Shown here: positions 7,387-15,540 of the stretch, one piece after another
Numbering within the stretch: position 1 is the first letter of the stretch
How the letters are laid out: each line of letters begins with the position of its first letter
Source of the DNA: CANMUM01 sp965263365
GTDB lineage: Bacteria > Pseudomonadota > Alphaproteobacteria > Rhodobacterales > Rhodobacteraceae
Length of the DNA: 64,000 bases
Direction of reading: 5' to 3'
Assembly: GCA_965263365.1 (NCBI GenBank)
Contig: OZ253672.1
Location: 806,001 to 870,000, forward strand
Notes under the pieces: model-generated
What the model saw: only the letters and a program-made list of their open reading frames with translations
What the model was told of the DNA's origin: nothing
The model's database searches: none
Made by a program: the position numbers and the translations under genes

Positions 7387-8967
7387 TTATTCAGATACGC
7401 GAGGTGCGAGTTTGGTCAAATATTCTTGTAGAAGCATTTCGAGCGCTGCGTTCATTTGTGGTCGCTCGGGAACACCTCCGCTTGCAATAAATGATCGAAG
7501 CTTTTCGGCGTTTCGAATAGCTGATCTATCGGCATAAGTGCGCGCTCCTTGAGACGCAGCCGCGTTGACTAGGCCTTGAACGGGGCCGCCCGTCGCAACA
7601 CCCATTCCGATTGCGCCTAATCGCCCTAGGCCACCTCCAACCGAGTTTGCGGTGCGACTTACAAAAGAACCTTTCAATATCCGCTCCATGAGGTCTTTTT
7701 CAAAATCAGAATAGCCACGCATTCGATTTGGATTTTTGAGCATTGATGAAATTTGGTTGCGAATGCCGCTAGCGTTGCCCGCCAAATACCCCTCGGACTT
7801 CCCAATTATCTCGTCGATAGTTTGCGATTTCGAAGCGCGCCCCCAAAGTTCACGGGCTTTTGGTAAAGTCTGCATGACGGCAGGCAAATCACCCATAACG
7901 TCATTTTCAGATAATCCCTCAACAAAATCGTCAATTTGACCTTTGAGCATTGTTCCGAAGCGTGCATCGGCTTTATTGGTAAAGTCGGACGCAGGGGTGT
8001 TCGCCAATTTACGGAAACGCTCGATATCTGTGAGCCGCAAAGGGGAGTTTGTATTCGCGCCATCGGAAATAATTTCGAGCACGCGAGCAGATTTTGGGTG
8101 GAGGCTTACGCCACCTTGTTTAGTCGCGTCCAATCCTTCGTTTACCAGTTTGCCTTGCAAGCCTTCAGTAAATTCTCGAAAAACACTAGGATTGATCGAT
8201 AGTCCTGCCTCGTCAACTTTTTGGTAGAGGGCTTGTGCGTGTGCTTTTAGTGAGTCCGTGGAGGGTGCATTTTTTGCGAGCTGGCGCATTTGTCGACTGA
8301 TACTCGCGTTCGAAAGGGCGTTACCAACGCTATTAATCACTTTGGGGGCGGCAGCACCAAAGGCCGCTGACATGAGACCCGTTGAAGCCGCTTTGCTTAA
8401 GCGATCTTCGACACCACCTTCACCTTCCATAAATCCATACAAAGCCCCCGAACCGCCCGCAACACTCGCGCCGCGAGCCGCTTTGGACAAGCCGTTTGCC
8501 CCCATTGACGCCCACTTCGCGCCCGCTCCAAAAGGGGTGAAAGCGGATAAAATTTCGGCGGTCCCATTTGCGATTTTGTGGTCTCGTTCAAAGACTTCTT
8601 GTCGTCCTCGGCGCAAATCTAATCGTTCGTCGTAGCGACCTTCGTCACGTCCCAAACCATCGAACAACCCACCTTCACTGATACCGAGCATATCGTCCGT
8701 CCAAGCATTTGCCTCTTCGCCTCCTAAACCGAGTGTGGCGCTTTCGGCGAATTTATTGACAAATTCGGCAGCGTTTTCACCAAACGAAGTAACACCATCC
8801 TCAACGCCCCAAACATTATCTTTCAAACGCCCTAGGAATGACATATCGGCGGTACTTTGGTTAGGAATTAATCCGCGCGTTTTGGCTTCCTCAAAGGCGG
8901 CGCGGTATTGCTCAGGGAGTTTGCCACGTCGCTCAAGTTCGGCAAGGAGTTCAAGATTTTGTGCCAT
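7387..8967 (-). CDS. large internal virion/ejection-type protein, unknown family
   Basis: 526 residues starting MAQNLELLAELERRGKLPEQ. It is alanine-, glycine- and serine-rich with long helical stretches; residues about 135-215 hold a Gly/Ala-rich, partly hydrophobic stretch (ASMGANGLSKAARGASVAGG) and residues about 435-470 another (GGGLGRLGAIGMGVATGGP), which could insert in membranes. It is placed between the transglycosylase and two other large helical proteins, where P22/T7-like phages keep ejection proteins. The function is inferred from position and composition; no catalytic motif is seen. Confidence 0.6.
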   Translation of the reverse strand: MAQNLELLAELERRGKLPEQYRAAFEEAKTRGLIPNQSTADMSFLGRLKDNVWGVEDGVTSFGENAAEFVNKFAESATLGLGGEEANAWTDDMLGISEGGLFDGLGRDEGRYDERLDLRRGRQEVFERDHKIANGTAEILSAFTPFGAGAKWASMGANGLSKAARGASVAGGSGALYGFMEGEGGVEDRLSKAASTGLMSAAFGAAAPKVINSVGNALSNASISRQMRQLAKNAPSTDSLKAHAQALYQKVDEAGLSINPSVFREFTEGLQGKLVNEGLDATKQGGVSLHPKSARVLEIISDGANTNSPLRLTDIERFRKLANTPASDFTNKADARFGTMLKGQIDDFVEGLSENDVMGDLPAVMQTLPKARELWGRASKSQTIDEIIGKSEGYLAGNASGIRNQISSMLKNPNRMRGYSDFEKDLMERILKGSFVSRTANSVGGGLGRLGAIGMGVATGGPVQGLVNAAASQGARTYADRSAIRNAEKLRSFIASGGVPERPQMNAALEMLLQEYLTKLAPRVSE

Positions 8968-9003
8968 ATTGAAATTTCACCTCAAATATATTATGTAGTG
9001 AGC

Positions 9004-9195
9004 ATGGTTAGAAGACTATTTATCGTATTGTATGTTTTGGCGGGTTTTTTAGGTTTGTTGTTCCTGTTTTCCGCCTTTACTCCACATAACCGCGCCCTAA
9101 CTGACGGAGTTGAGTGGGTAACGGTGTTTTTTGTTGCCGCTATACCGATGTTAGTTGTCTTTGCTTTGCACTTTGTTGTTGGTTTAGATCGCTAA
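9004..9195 (+). CDS. two-span small membrane protein on the opposite strand (moron candidate)
   Basis: 63 residues: MVRRLFIVLYVLAGFLGLLF is the first membrane segment and VEWVTVFFVAAIPMLVVFAL the second. It lies between two leftward structural genes but reads rightward; its TAA overlaps the stop of the 9192-10460 gene and its start lies 37 nt past the start of the 7387-8967 gene. AT-rich sequence with TTGAAA and TATTAT-like boxes precedes it, but the spacing is short. Small membrane proteins inserted backwards in late operons are often lysogenic-conversion or superinfection-exclusion genes; that role is inferred. Confidence 0.55.
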   Translation: MVRRLFIVLYVLAGFLGLLFLFSAFTPHNRALTDGVEWVTVFFVAAIPMLVVFALHFVVGLDR

Positions 9196-10460
9196 TTACT
9201 TAAAAGCCGCAAAAGTTCTTCATCACTCATTTTCGAAAAATCTTGTGAACTAGAGTTCGAGCCTTGATTTTCTTGGACCCAACCCAACGGGTTCTCTAAT
9301 GAATTGTAAGCTTGAAAAGCTTGTTCGGGAGAAATCTGCCCCAGTTGAAGTTGGCGAGCGATTTCGCCTCTCTGGATATCGTATTCAGCGATCCCACGCA
9401 TTGTTTGGATTATTTTTGCATTACCTTCGGGTGTGTTTATAATCCGAGGTAAAGACTGTTTGAAAAGTTCTAAATCTGCGTCGGACATAGGACCAGAACC
9501 CGCAGGTCTTTGTTCGGGAACCATAGAATTGATCAAAGCTTGAGCAGCTTGGAGATCGTCCAAATTGTCCCCCATCGGGATGCCAAAATTGCCTGCTAAT
9601 TTCTGAAGGCCCCCCGAAAGACCCGTTGGACTATCCGCTAGCAAGCCTTCCAGTCGGTCAATCCTCGCAAGGTTACGTCGGGCGTCGTCGCCCGCAATCG
9701 CTAACTCGTTGGTATTTTTCGCGAGCTCGGTGCCTGTGGTTTTGGCAAAGGCGCTTTCGCCTGCGGTGTCGATATTTATGTTTTGGGCGCCCGCCGACTT
9801 CATTTGCGTCATAAAGTCTTGGAAAGTTCCTTGATAGCCTTGTTTCACGGCGTATTCATATTCGCGGATATCGTCCGTAGGATCGATTGCTCCACCTCCG
9901 TCATAGATAACACTTCCATCGTACGGATTAACAAGCTGTCCGTTCACTTCGACGCCCTTGACTTCTCGGGGTTGGGCGAACGCTGTTTCAGCGATAAGCT
10001 TTTGTGCCATTGCGGGATCAAGAGTACGAAGAACGGCTTGTTGTTCGGGAGTGAAACGATCTAGTAGGCCTTGCTGCGCTAATGCCTCCAATGGGTTAGG
10101 GGTGTTGCGCATTCGATCAAATTCGTATTGGGAGCGTTCAAGCCCAAGCTGTGCTTGCTGAATTTGCAAATCTCGAAGCGGATCGGGCTTTGCAAAGACA
10201 GTTTCCGCAATAAGTTGTTGCGCCGCTTGAGGGGGGAGTGATGCGAGCATTTGACGTTGTTCGGGGGTGAATTTAGTTAATAAATCCTCGTTGCCCATAA
10301 TTTTATCATGCTCGAGCCGTGATTGGATACCTTGGCGAAAACCACTTAGATCAGCGACTTGACCCTTATCGAGCGCACCAAGAGCCGTTCCGATACCCGC
10401 TAGGCGGTCGGACATATTCGCGGGATCATCAAAGAATTTACTGAATAGATTTTTTGACAT
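9192..10460 (-). CDS. putative internal virion protein with a duplicated segment
   Basis: 422 residues, mostly helical. An internal duplication is visible: KFTPEQRQMLASLPPQ..QQLIAET (about residues 63-87) and RFTPEQQAVLRTLDPA..QKLIAET (about 133-157), each followed by a proline-containing linker. The C-terminal region is helical and ends SKMSDEELLRLLSN. No enzyme motif or membrane segment was found. It is one base from the start of the next structural gene (10460), as in a tight late operon. Probable role: ejected core or connector protein, by position only. Confidence 0.55.
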   Translation of the reverse strand: MSKNLFSKFFDDPANMSDRLAGIGTALGALDKGQVADLSGFRQGIQSRLEHDKIMGNEDLLTKFTPEQRQMLASLPPQAAQQLIAETVFAKPDPLRDLQIQQAQLGLERSQYEFDRMRNTPNPLEALAQQGLLDRFTPEQQAVLRTLDPAMAQKLIAETAFAQPREVKGVEVNGQLVNPYDGSVIYDGGGAIDPTDDIREYEYAVKQGYQGTFQDFMTQMKSAGAQNINIDTAGESAFAKTTGTELAKNTNELAIAGDDARRNLARIDRLEGLLADSPTGLSGGLQKLAGNFGIPMGDNLDDLQAAQALINSMVPEQRPAGSGPMSDADLELFKQSLPRIINTPEGNAKIIQTMRGIAEYDIQRGEIARQLQLGQISPEQAFQAYNSLENPLGWVQENQGSNSSSQDFSKMSDEELLRLLSN

Positions 10461-12124
10461 TACAACGCCCCGTAATTTACACGCTTAAAGCCGCTTGGAT
10501 CACCTTCGATCACTGCGTCTTTGTTTTTCACTTTTTGCGCCATGACGCCCATGATCGTTTGCCCCTCTAGTTCGGGAACAACGCCGTCTTTGTATTTGTA
10601 GGTATAAATCGGTGTTCCATCATCGAGCTTGCCCACGCGCTTTTTGTCCTTTTTTAATCGTTCATCAGAGAACGGGAACATAGAAGCGATTTGCAACCCA
10701 GTTCCCAAAATACCCATTAGTCCAGGGCTTTGCGACTGTGTTTGTGTTTGGGACGCACCGCCCGTAGCGGTTCCCATGAGACCTTGAACCGCGCCTTGAT
10801 ATGCCCCTTGGTATTGCTGCCCAAGCCCCGCTTGTTGCGAAGATAACCCCATCAAATTGCCAAAGCGTTGTTGTTGCATTTGGTTAAGCGCATTCGCGGC
10901 ATTGAAGCGACGGTCTTGCGCAGTGTTATACGCATCTTGGCGCATACCCGCCGCTTGAAGGTTTTGATTATATTGGTTGGATAAAACATCTTGCGCCATT
11001 TGCCCCGCTTGGAGCCCTTGTTGGCGGATCGCGTTTTGTGCGTCTTGCAACTGCCCCGCACCTTGGAGGCCGAGTTGTCGCGTTTGATTAAGCGCGTTTT
11101 GTTGCGTGTTCGCCGCGTTTAGCTGCTGATCCCGCAAGGCGTTTTGCGCACCTTGGCGAACATTTGCGGCTTGGACGGCTTGATTGTTAATAGCATTTCG
11201 CGCATCTTGAACCATGCCCGCACCTTGGAGTTGACGGTTCGCAATCTGGTTGCGTGCATCTTGGCGAGACTGCGCGGCACCCAGTCCAAATTGCCGTTGC
11301 TGTTGTAAATCTTGCTGTCCGATTTGCGCGGCCTGTAGAGCTCGATCACGAGATTGTTGGAACGCGTCGTTTTCGACATTCGCCATTCCCGCCGATAGAC
11401 CCTTCGCCAAATTTTGTTGATGTAAGGAAGAACCCGTCATACCCGAAGCCGCAAATGTTGAATTAACATTTTGCAATACATCGTCGGCGACATTCTTTTT
11501 GACTTGCGCGAAAGCCTCGGAGCGGGCGTTTGGGTCTTGCATTTCATGCAAAGTGCCTCGGAAGCCTTGTGCGTATTGTGGATTTTGTGCTTGCTCGGTT
11601 GTTTTATTGAATTGGGCGTCAAAAGCTCCATTAGTTGCCTGCATAACGCCCTTGTTGAAGCGCGGATCAAGTGAAGCGTTTATGGATCGGTCGACAGCCT
11701 TGTCCAAGCCTTTGTCGACCGAAGCATCCATAGTTTGATTAACTGCTTGCCCAATCGAGCGAGCAGGGCCGCTTTGTGCAGTCTGCGCCGCTCGTTGCAT
11801 CATCGGATTGACTTGTGCGTTCATAGCTTGCGAGACTTCTTGGGCGAAGCCCTTTGTCATGCTTGGAGCGTTCCGAGCAGTGAGTGCGTTGAAGCGTCCG
11901 TCCATTTGAGACCCGCGCATTTGTTGCGTCAACGCGTTTTGTGCCTGTGCGTTTGGCCCTGCGAAATTTCGTGCCGAATTAAGCGTGGATTGGGCTTGAT
12001 CCAAACCTTGCGTAAACCGATCCGACATTAACGCGCCGCCAAAATCCTTGAATTTGTCAAATTCGGCTTGGCTCGGTATCCACGGATCGACCTTATTCGA
12101 CGTTGTGGTTTTCGATTTTCCCAT
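10460..12124 (-). CDS. repeat-rich virion protein with C-terminal S74-like chaperone domain
   Basis: 554 residues. The middle (residues 288-413) consists of seven consecutive 18-residue repeats such as QDARNQIANRQLQGAGMV, rich in Gln, Asn and Ala. The C-terminus from about residue 486 (SDERLKKDKKRVGKLDDGTP) resembles the intramolecular chaperone/auto-protease domain (peptidase S74) of fibres and spikes, ending VNYGAL. An 18-residue period equals five alpha-helical turns, so the middle may be one long continuous helix. Its place among the ejection genes suggests an internal or needle protein that trimerises with the help of its end domain. Confidence 0.65.
   Translation of the reverse strand: MGKSKTTTSNKVDPWIPSQAEFDKFKDFGGALMSDRFTQGLDQAQSTLNSARNFAGPNAQAQNALTQQMRGSQMDGRFNALTARNAPSMTKGFAQEVSQAMNAQVNPMMQRAAQTAQSGPARSIGQAVNQTMDASVDKGLDKAVDRSINASLDPRFNKGVMQATNGAFDAQFNKTTEQAQNPQYAQGFRGTLHEMQDPNARSEAFAQVKKNVADDVLQNVNSTFAASGMTGSSLHQQNLAKGLSAGMANVENDAFQQSRDRALQAAQIGQQDLQQQRQFGLGAAQSRQDARNQIANRQLQGAGMVQDARNAINNQAVQAANVRQGAQNALRDQQLNAANTQQNALNQTRQLGLQGAGQLQDAQNAIRQQGLQAGQMAQDVLSNQYNQNLQAAGMRQDAYNTAQDRRFNAANALNQMQQQRFGNLMGLSSQQAGLGQQYQGAYQGAVQGLMGTATGGASQTQTQSQSPGLMGILGTGLQIASMFPFSDERLKKDKKRVGKLDDGTPIYTYKYKDGVVPELEGQTIMGVMAQKVKNKDAVIEGDPSGFKRVNYGAL
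10886..11263 (-). repeat. seven 54-nt (18-codon) coding repeats
   Basis: Residues 288-413 of the protein at 10460-12124 align as seven units of exactly 18 residues, mostly starting QDA/QGA/QNA and ending in AAG/AAN-type residues. The DNA copies are diverged, so this is a protein-level repeat and not a recent tandem duplication. Confidence 0.75.
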
Positions 12125-12545
12125 TGTCTTGTAGCTCCAAAATTACATGAGTTTTGACCATTCCTAGGGGACGCAATACGCGCTCCCAACCTGGTCGTGT
12201 TATGGCTTCGAGTTTTGTCGATCCCAGAGAAAACGACCAAACTCGGATCGTTACCAGTAGTTGTTCGAACCAGTTTTCAAAATCTTCACCTGCGCAATGC
12301 GAAATGACACAAGTTTTTGTTGCGTCGTCTTGAATAAAGGTGAGCGCGCAGGCCTTGACGTTCGCTTCCTCAAGAACGACCCAAACTTGGTATTCTTGAT
12401 CGAGAATGTCCTCGAGCAAGCGATCTTTGGTCAACGATCCACCCGAGCGTTCAACAAAGCTCGATAAGTGCCAGTCGAGTTTGTCCTGCCAAATTGCAAA
12501 CTCGCTCGCAGGAACCGCTAAAATTACAGGTGCGCGAGTATCCAT
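12093..12545 (-). CDS. GNAT-like structural-region protein
   Basis: 150 residues beginning MDTRAPVILAVPASEFAIWQ. The arrangement of a helix, an ILDQEYQVWVVLEE strand, FIQDDATKTCVISHCAGEDF and the C-terminal RPGWERVLRPLGMVKTHVIL is typical of the acyltransferase-like proteins found beside tail genes of podoviruses (T7 gp13-type). The canonical acetyl-CoA loop is not obvious, so it may be a catalytically dead structural relative. It overlaps the next gene by 32 bases and the previous one by 22. Confidence 0.55.
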   Translation of the reverse strand: MDTRAPVILAVPASEFAIWQDKLDWHLSSFVERSGGSLTKDRLLEDILDQEYQVWVVLEEANVKACALTFIQDDATKTCVISHCAGEDFENWFEQLLVTIRVWSFSLGSTKLEAITRPGWERVLRPLGMVKTHVILELQDNGKIENHNVE

Positions 12546-12919
12546 CCCGACACCCGAATTGCGCTAGCACTGTCGGCAAAGGCGTAAAGCCTCCACCCTT
12601 GAAACAGCAGGATAGCCGATTTAAAAACGTCGGCCGAGTTTGCTTTGATCTGTAGCGCACCCAACACTAAATGTTCGTCCGATAGTGTCTCGCCTTCGGG
12701 AACGACATATATCGACACTCGTTGATCGTCCGACGTAACATTCGACAAATTTACGTTCGCAAATTCTGCAATTTCTCCGCGTGGGCACTCGAACAAAAGT
12801 TGCGCTTGTACTTCCGAAGTCGCCGTGATCTTGGTCGGACGGAAAGGGTAGCGGCGGTTCTCGGCACGTCCTCGCGCGTCTTTGGTAACGACGATCGGTC
12901 TTGTGTTTAGATCACTCAT
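12524..12919 (-). CDS. small tail/connector protein, unknown
   Basis: 131 residues starting MSDLNTRPIVVTKDARGRAE; this ATG overlaps the stop of the preceding gene as ATGA, the likely coupled start. The protein is predominantly beta-stranded (ITATSEVQAQLLFECPRGE, QRVSIYVVPEGETLSDEH, ILLFQGWRLYAFADSASAI) without membrane segments. It lies between a beta-propeller-like connector protein and the GNAT-like protein. No family is recognised; a decoration or head-tail joining role is possible. Confidence 0.6.
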   Translation of the reverse strand: MSDLNTRPIVVTKDARGRAENRRYPFRPTKITATSEVQAQLLFECPRGEIAEFANVNLSNVTSDDQRVSIYVVPEGETLSDEHLVLGALQIKANSADVFKSAILLFQGWRLYAFADSASAIRVSGWILAHL

Positions 12920-14394
12920 GCCTCGCCCGATACCTCCCAATCAATTTGGAACCCACTCGCTTTCGACCACGGGATACCCGAAGGGATTTCTATACGAACC
13001 GAGTGAAACCATGCGTCCGACAGAACAGGACAAAATCCGAGCGAACCTTGTTCGGTCATTTCCCCAAAGAGCTTATCTTCGCCAACGGTGTCGCGTCCTG
13101 CGATAGCCGCGCGCGCGTTCCGTGAAGGTAATCGCACAATCGGAAACACCGAGCGAACAAACGATCTCGACCCGACTTGGGGTTGGTAATCGCCTGTCTC
13201 AAAAGTCGCGAGTAAATTTTCCCCGCGAAATTCTTGCAATTCTCCGTCCACAAAAGCCGCAAGCGTTCGTCCACGTGCTTCATATTGAGCACTGTCAAAT
13301 GAGGGGCCGTCACTATCCAATATTGCGTCGTTTTCGACCGAAGGATCGTCTTCGTCAATCGAAACGGGAAGCGTTGTGCTTTCAACGATCCAATCCACAT
13401 CAACGCTCGCGGTTGTCCAACGATCAAGCCCCCAGTTGTAAATGATTTGACGGTGATAGCCGTCGAAGCCTTTCGGAATAAACGACCAAACGATCGATCG
13501 GTTCGCCCAATCGACGGCACCTTGCGTAAACTTGATGTATCCTTGGCTTAGGGTGTCCTTGAACCAACCCCAAACCTTATCGCTCGAAATAATTTCGACG
13601 CCCGATCCATCGGTGCGACAAAAGCCATCATGCGCGACAAAATAGATATCCCCACCCACACGAACGAGAGAGTTAGGTGCGGGAGAACCGCGTTCGTCCT
13701 CGATCACCTCTTTTGCAAATACGGTCGGGCCGCCTGTGTACCAAATTCGTGATATCGCGTGTTTTTGGAATATGAGATCAAATCGACCTCCGAAAATTCC
13801 AGTTATCTCGCCGTAGCGCGAGGGCATATCGACATAGCCGCTTTGCGTTCCTGGATCGGTCCCCCAAGTTGCTATAGGATTATTGAACGCCGACCATCGG
13901 ACGCGGTAAGGTTGGTTGCTGCCGTCAATGTCTATCAAGTCGCCCAAGAATAAGAAATCGCCGACCACATCAAGCGCGCTTGCTTTGGGTGGTGATCCTG
14001 CATTCTCGACAAAAGTATTGTCCGAGAACAAAGACGCCAATCGATAGAGGCCGTGGGTCTTGCATACTGCGTAAATTGAGTTGTGAAGCTGGTCAAACGA
14101 CCAGTAGTCATCCCCACCTAAATTCAAATTGAGATTACTGGAAAAAACAGAATTGCCCCGTAAAAGGAAAATATCGGTTGTGGTGCCAACTACCAATAGC
14201 GGCGTTCCGTCAGGAAGCTCAAAACGTGCCACGCCTCGGACTTCCCCCGTGACATTGCGACCTGTGCCGACAAGCCCATGGATTGGGTTATAACCCGAGG
14301 CCATTGCGTAGACGTTATCACATTTAACAAGCCCAGGGTTTTTATAGGACGGCGCATCGGGTAGAAATTCGCCGAAATCTATGTCAATTTTCAT
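12916..14394 (-). CDS. head-tail connector/DNA stabilisation-like protein (beta-propeller type)
   Basis: 492 residues. It opens with MKIDIDFGEFLPDAPSYKNPG and ASGYNPIHGLVGTG, a start common in podovirus proteins that follow the adaptor gene, and continues with repeated beta blades (LLVVGTTTDIFLLRG, DYWSFDQLHNSIYAVCKTHG, FGGRFDLIFQKHAISRIWYT). This resembles P22 gp10-type packaged-DNA stabilisation proteins, though I cannot run a profile search. The gene overlaps the adaptor gene by 4 bases. Likely role: plug or nozzle at the portal vertex. Confidence 0.55.
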   Translation of the reverse strand: MKIDIDFGEFLPDAPSYKNPGLVKCDNVYAMASGYNPIHGLVGTGRNVTGEVRGVARFELPDGTPLLVVGTTTDIFLLRGNSVFSSNLNLNLGGDDYWSFDQLHNSIYAVCKTHGLYRLASLFSDNTFVENAGSPPKASALDVVGDFLFLGDLIDIDGSNQPYRVRWSAFNNPIATWGTDPGTQSGYVDMPSRYGEITGIFGGRFDLIFQKHAISRIWYTGGPTVFAKEVIEDERGSPAPNSLVRVGGDIYFVAHDGFCRTDGSGVEIISSDKVWGWFKDTLSQGYIKFTQGAVDWANRSIVWSFIPKGFDGYHRQIIYNWGLDRWTTASVDVDWIVESTTLPVSIDEDDPSVENDAILDSDGPSFDSAQYEARGRTLAAFVDGELQEFRGENLLATFETGDYQPQVGSRSFVRSVFPIVRLPSRNARAAIAGRDTVGEDKLFGEMTEQGSLGFCPVLSDAWFHSVRIEIPSGIPWSKASGFQIDWEVSGEA

Positions 14395-14984
14395 GCGACC
14401 ATCGTTCCAATATGTTCGGATTGAATTGTGCCGCCGTTAAAACGCGCATCGATTGCGGCGCGGTTTGCCAAGGCGATTGCACTTTTCGCTTCGGGTTCCC
14501 ATTCTGCTTTTGCCACCGCATCGCGGATTAAGCGCGCATGATGAGTGAGAACGGCGTAGACGTAGGCTTCCAAACCTCCGCCGCTTAATGCCGTATTGGT
14601 GTCGTTTTCGTCGACGAGCGGGGTTAAATCTGCGAAGTAAACCAACTCGATCTCGTGCCCGTCTTCGGGGGTGGGGTTCAACCACATTTCGCCATTGCCA
14701 AGCGCGAAGTATTGGGGCGCGCCCACAAAATTCGTAGACGCCGATAGGCGCTCAAAAGAAATCGGCGTAATTGGCTTGCCGCCCAAGTTGCGGACGAGTT
14801 GAGGCTCGCGAAAATCTTTGGGGAGAGTTAGTTTTCCGTCTTGCGCGGTAAGCGTTACGGCTTTTTCCATCGCAATTATACGGAGGTCACGGTTCAATTC
14901 TGCAGTTGCCATGTCGAAAGCAATGGAAACCACTTCACGCCCGAGCAATTCGCGCGTTTTTTGTTTGAGTGTTCCGAAATCCAT
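14391..14984 (-). CDS. head-tail adaptor (gp4/T7 gp11-like)
   Basis: 197 residues. The N-terminal helices (MDFGTLKQKTRELLGREVVS, FDMATAELNRDLRIIAMEK), a central strand region with LPKDFREPQLVRN and NPTPEDGHEIELVYFADLTP, and a helical C-terminus match the general plan of podovirus adaptor/tail tubular A proteins, which bind under the portal. It lies between the capsid genes and the putative connector, the usual position. Its stop overlaps the next gene (ATGA). No signal or membrane segment. Confidence 0.65.
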   Translation of the reverse strand: MDFGTLKQKTRELLGREVVSIAFDMATAELNRDLRIIAMEKAVTLTAQDGKLTLPKDFREPQLVRNLGGKPITPISFERLSASTNFVGAPQYFALGNGEMWLNPTPEDGHEIELVYFADLTPLVDENDTNTALSGGGLEAYVYAVLTHHARLIRDAVAKAEWEPEAKSAIALANRAAIDARFNGGTIQSEHIGTMVA

Positions 14985-15277
14985 TAATAACCGCCTTCGT
15001 GAACCATAAATTTAGCCCATTCGCCCGACGTGATCTTGTTGTATATCAATTCACGGACGGCGGGTCGATCTTCGAGGCTAACTCCCGCTTCCTCGGCTGC
15101 TTGCTCGACAAGAACGGTCGGGATACGCGCGACATGGCGCATATCTTTCGACCCAACTAGCCCTTGATCACGACGCGCTTTCACATCTTCAAGGATTGGT
15201 TGCGTGTCCTGGGTGCGTTGGATTAAAACGCCTTCGTCAATCGCGAGTAACCGAGTTGTAGGGCGGGATTTAGCCAT
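14984..15277 (-). CDS. small capsid-region protein, unknown
   Basis: 97 residues starting MAKSRPTTRLLAIDEGVLIQ. Helical, with AARIPTVLVEQAAEEAG-like and SLEDRPAVRELIYNKITSGEW stretches; no membrane segment. The stop overlaps the ATG of the adaptor gene by one base, so it is co-translated with it. Podoviruses with SU10-type capsids commonly have a gene of about this size here. The function is unknown; a minor head protein is the simplest guess. Confidence 0.6.
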   Translation of the reverse strand: MAKSRPTTRLLAIDEGVLIQRTQDTQPILEDVKARRDQGLVGSKDMRHVARIPTVLVEQAAEEAGVSLEDRPAVRELIYNKITSGEWAKFMVHEGGY

Positions 15278-15280
15278 AGC

Positions 15281-15475
15281 TTAAAGAATTTTAACCAAGT
15301 TTGCGTCCGACAAGGCCAAAGCTTCGACTTCGGGCAGTGATTTTTCTTGATCTTTGACCAACTTACCGCGCGAGGTATGTACGTTTGCAGCAAGACACCG
15401 CACATTCACGGGATCGGGACTGTTTGGCACGTTATCAGGCGAATGCTTAGTCAAGGGTTTTTTGATTTTACTCAT
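15281..15475 (-). CDS. small hypothetical protein after the capsid gene
   Basis: 64 residues, MSKIKKPLTKHSPDNVPNSP to SDANLVKIL. It is preceded by GGAG about 6 nt upstream and ends 3 nt before the next gene's start. It is the first gene after the capsid terminator hairpin. The N-terminus is Lys/Pro-rich and probably disordered, and the C-terminus has a short helix. It could be a head-decoration or scaffold-type peptide; no family is recognised. Confidence 0.55.
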   Translation of the reverse strand: MSKIKKPLTKHSPDNVPNSPDPVNVRCLAANVHTSRGKLVKDQEKSLPEVEALALSDANLVKIL

Positions 15476-15496
15476 TTTTCAAACTCCTATGGAGAA

Positions 15497-15520
15497 AACA
15501 GCCCCGAAAGGGCTGTTTAT
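15497..15520 (-). terminator. hairpin after the major capsid gene
   Basis: On the minus strand AACAGCCC-TTTCG-GGGCTGTT forms an 8-bp stem with a 4-5 nt loop, followed by TTCTCC. It sits 20-40 nt downstream of the capsid stop. Such hairpins often partly terminate or stabilise the highly expressed capsid message. Confidence 0.7.
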
Positions 15521-15540
15521 TGAAGTGTTGTTTGCGCGGA

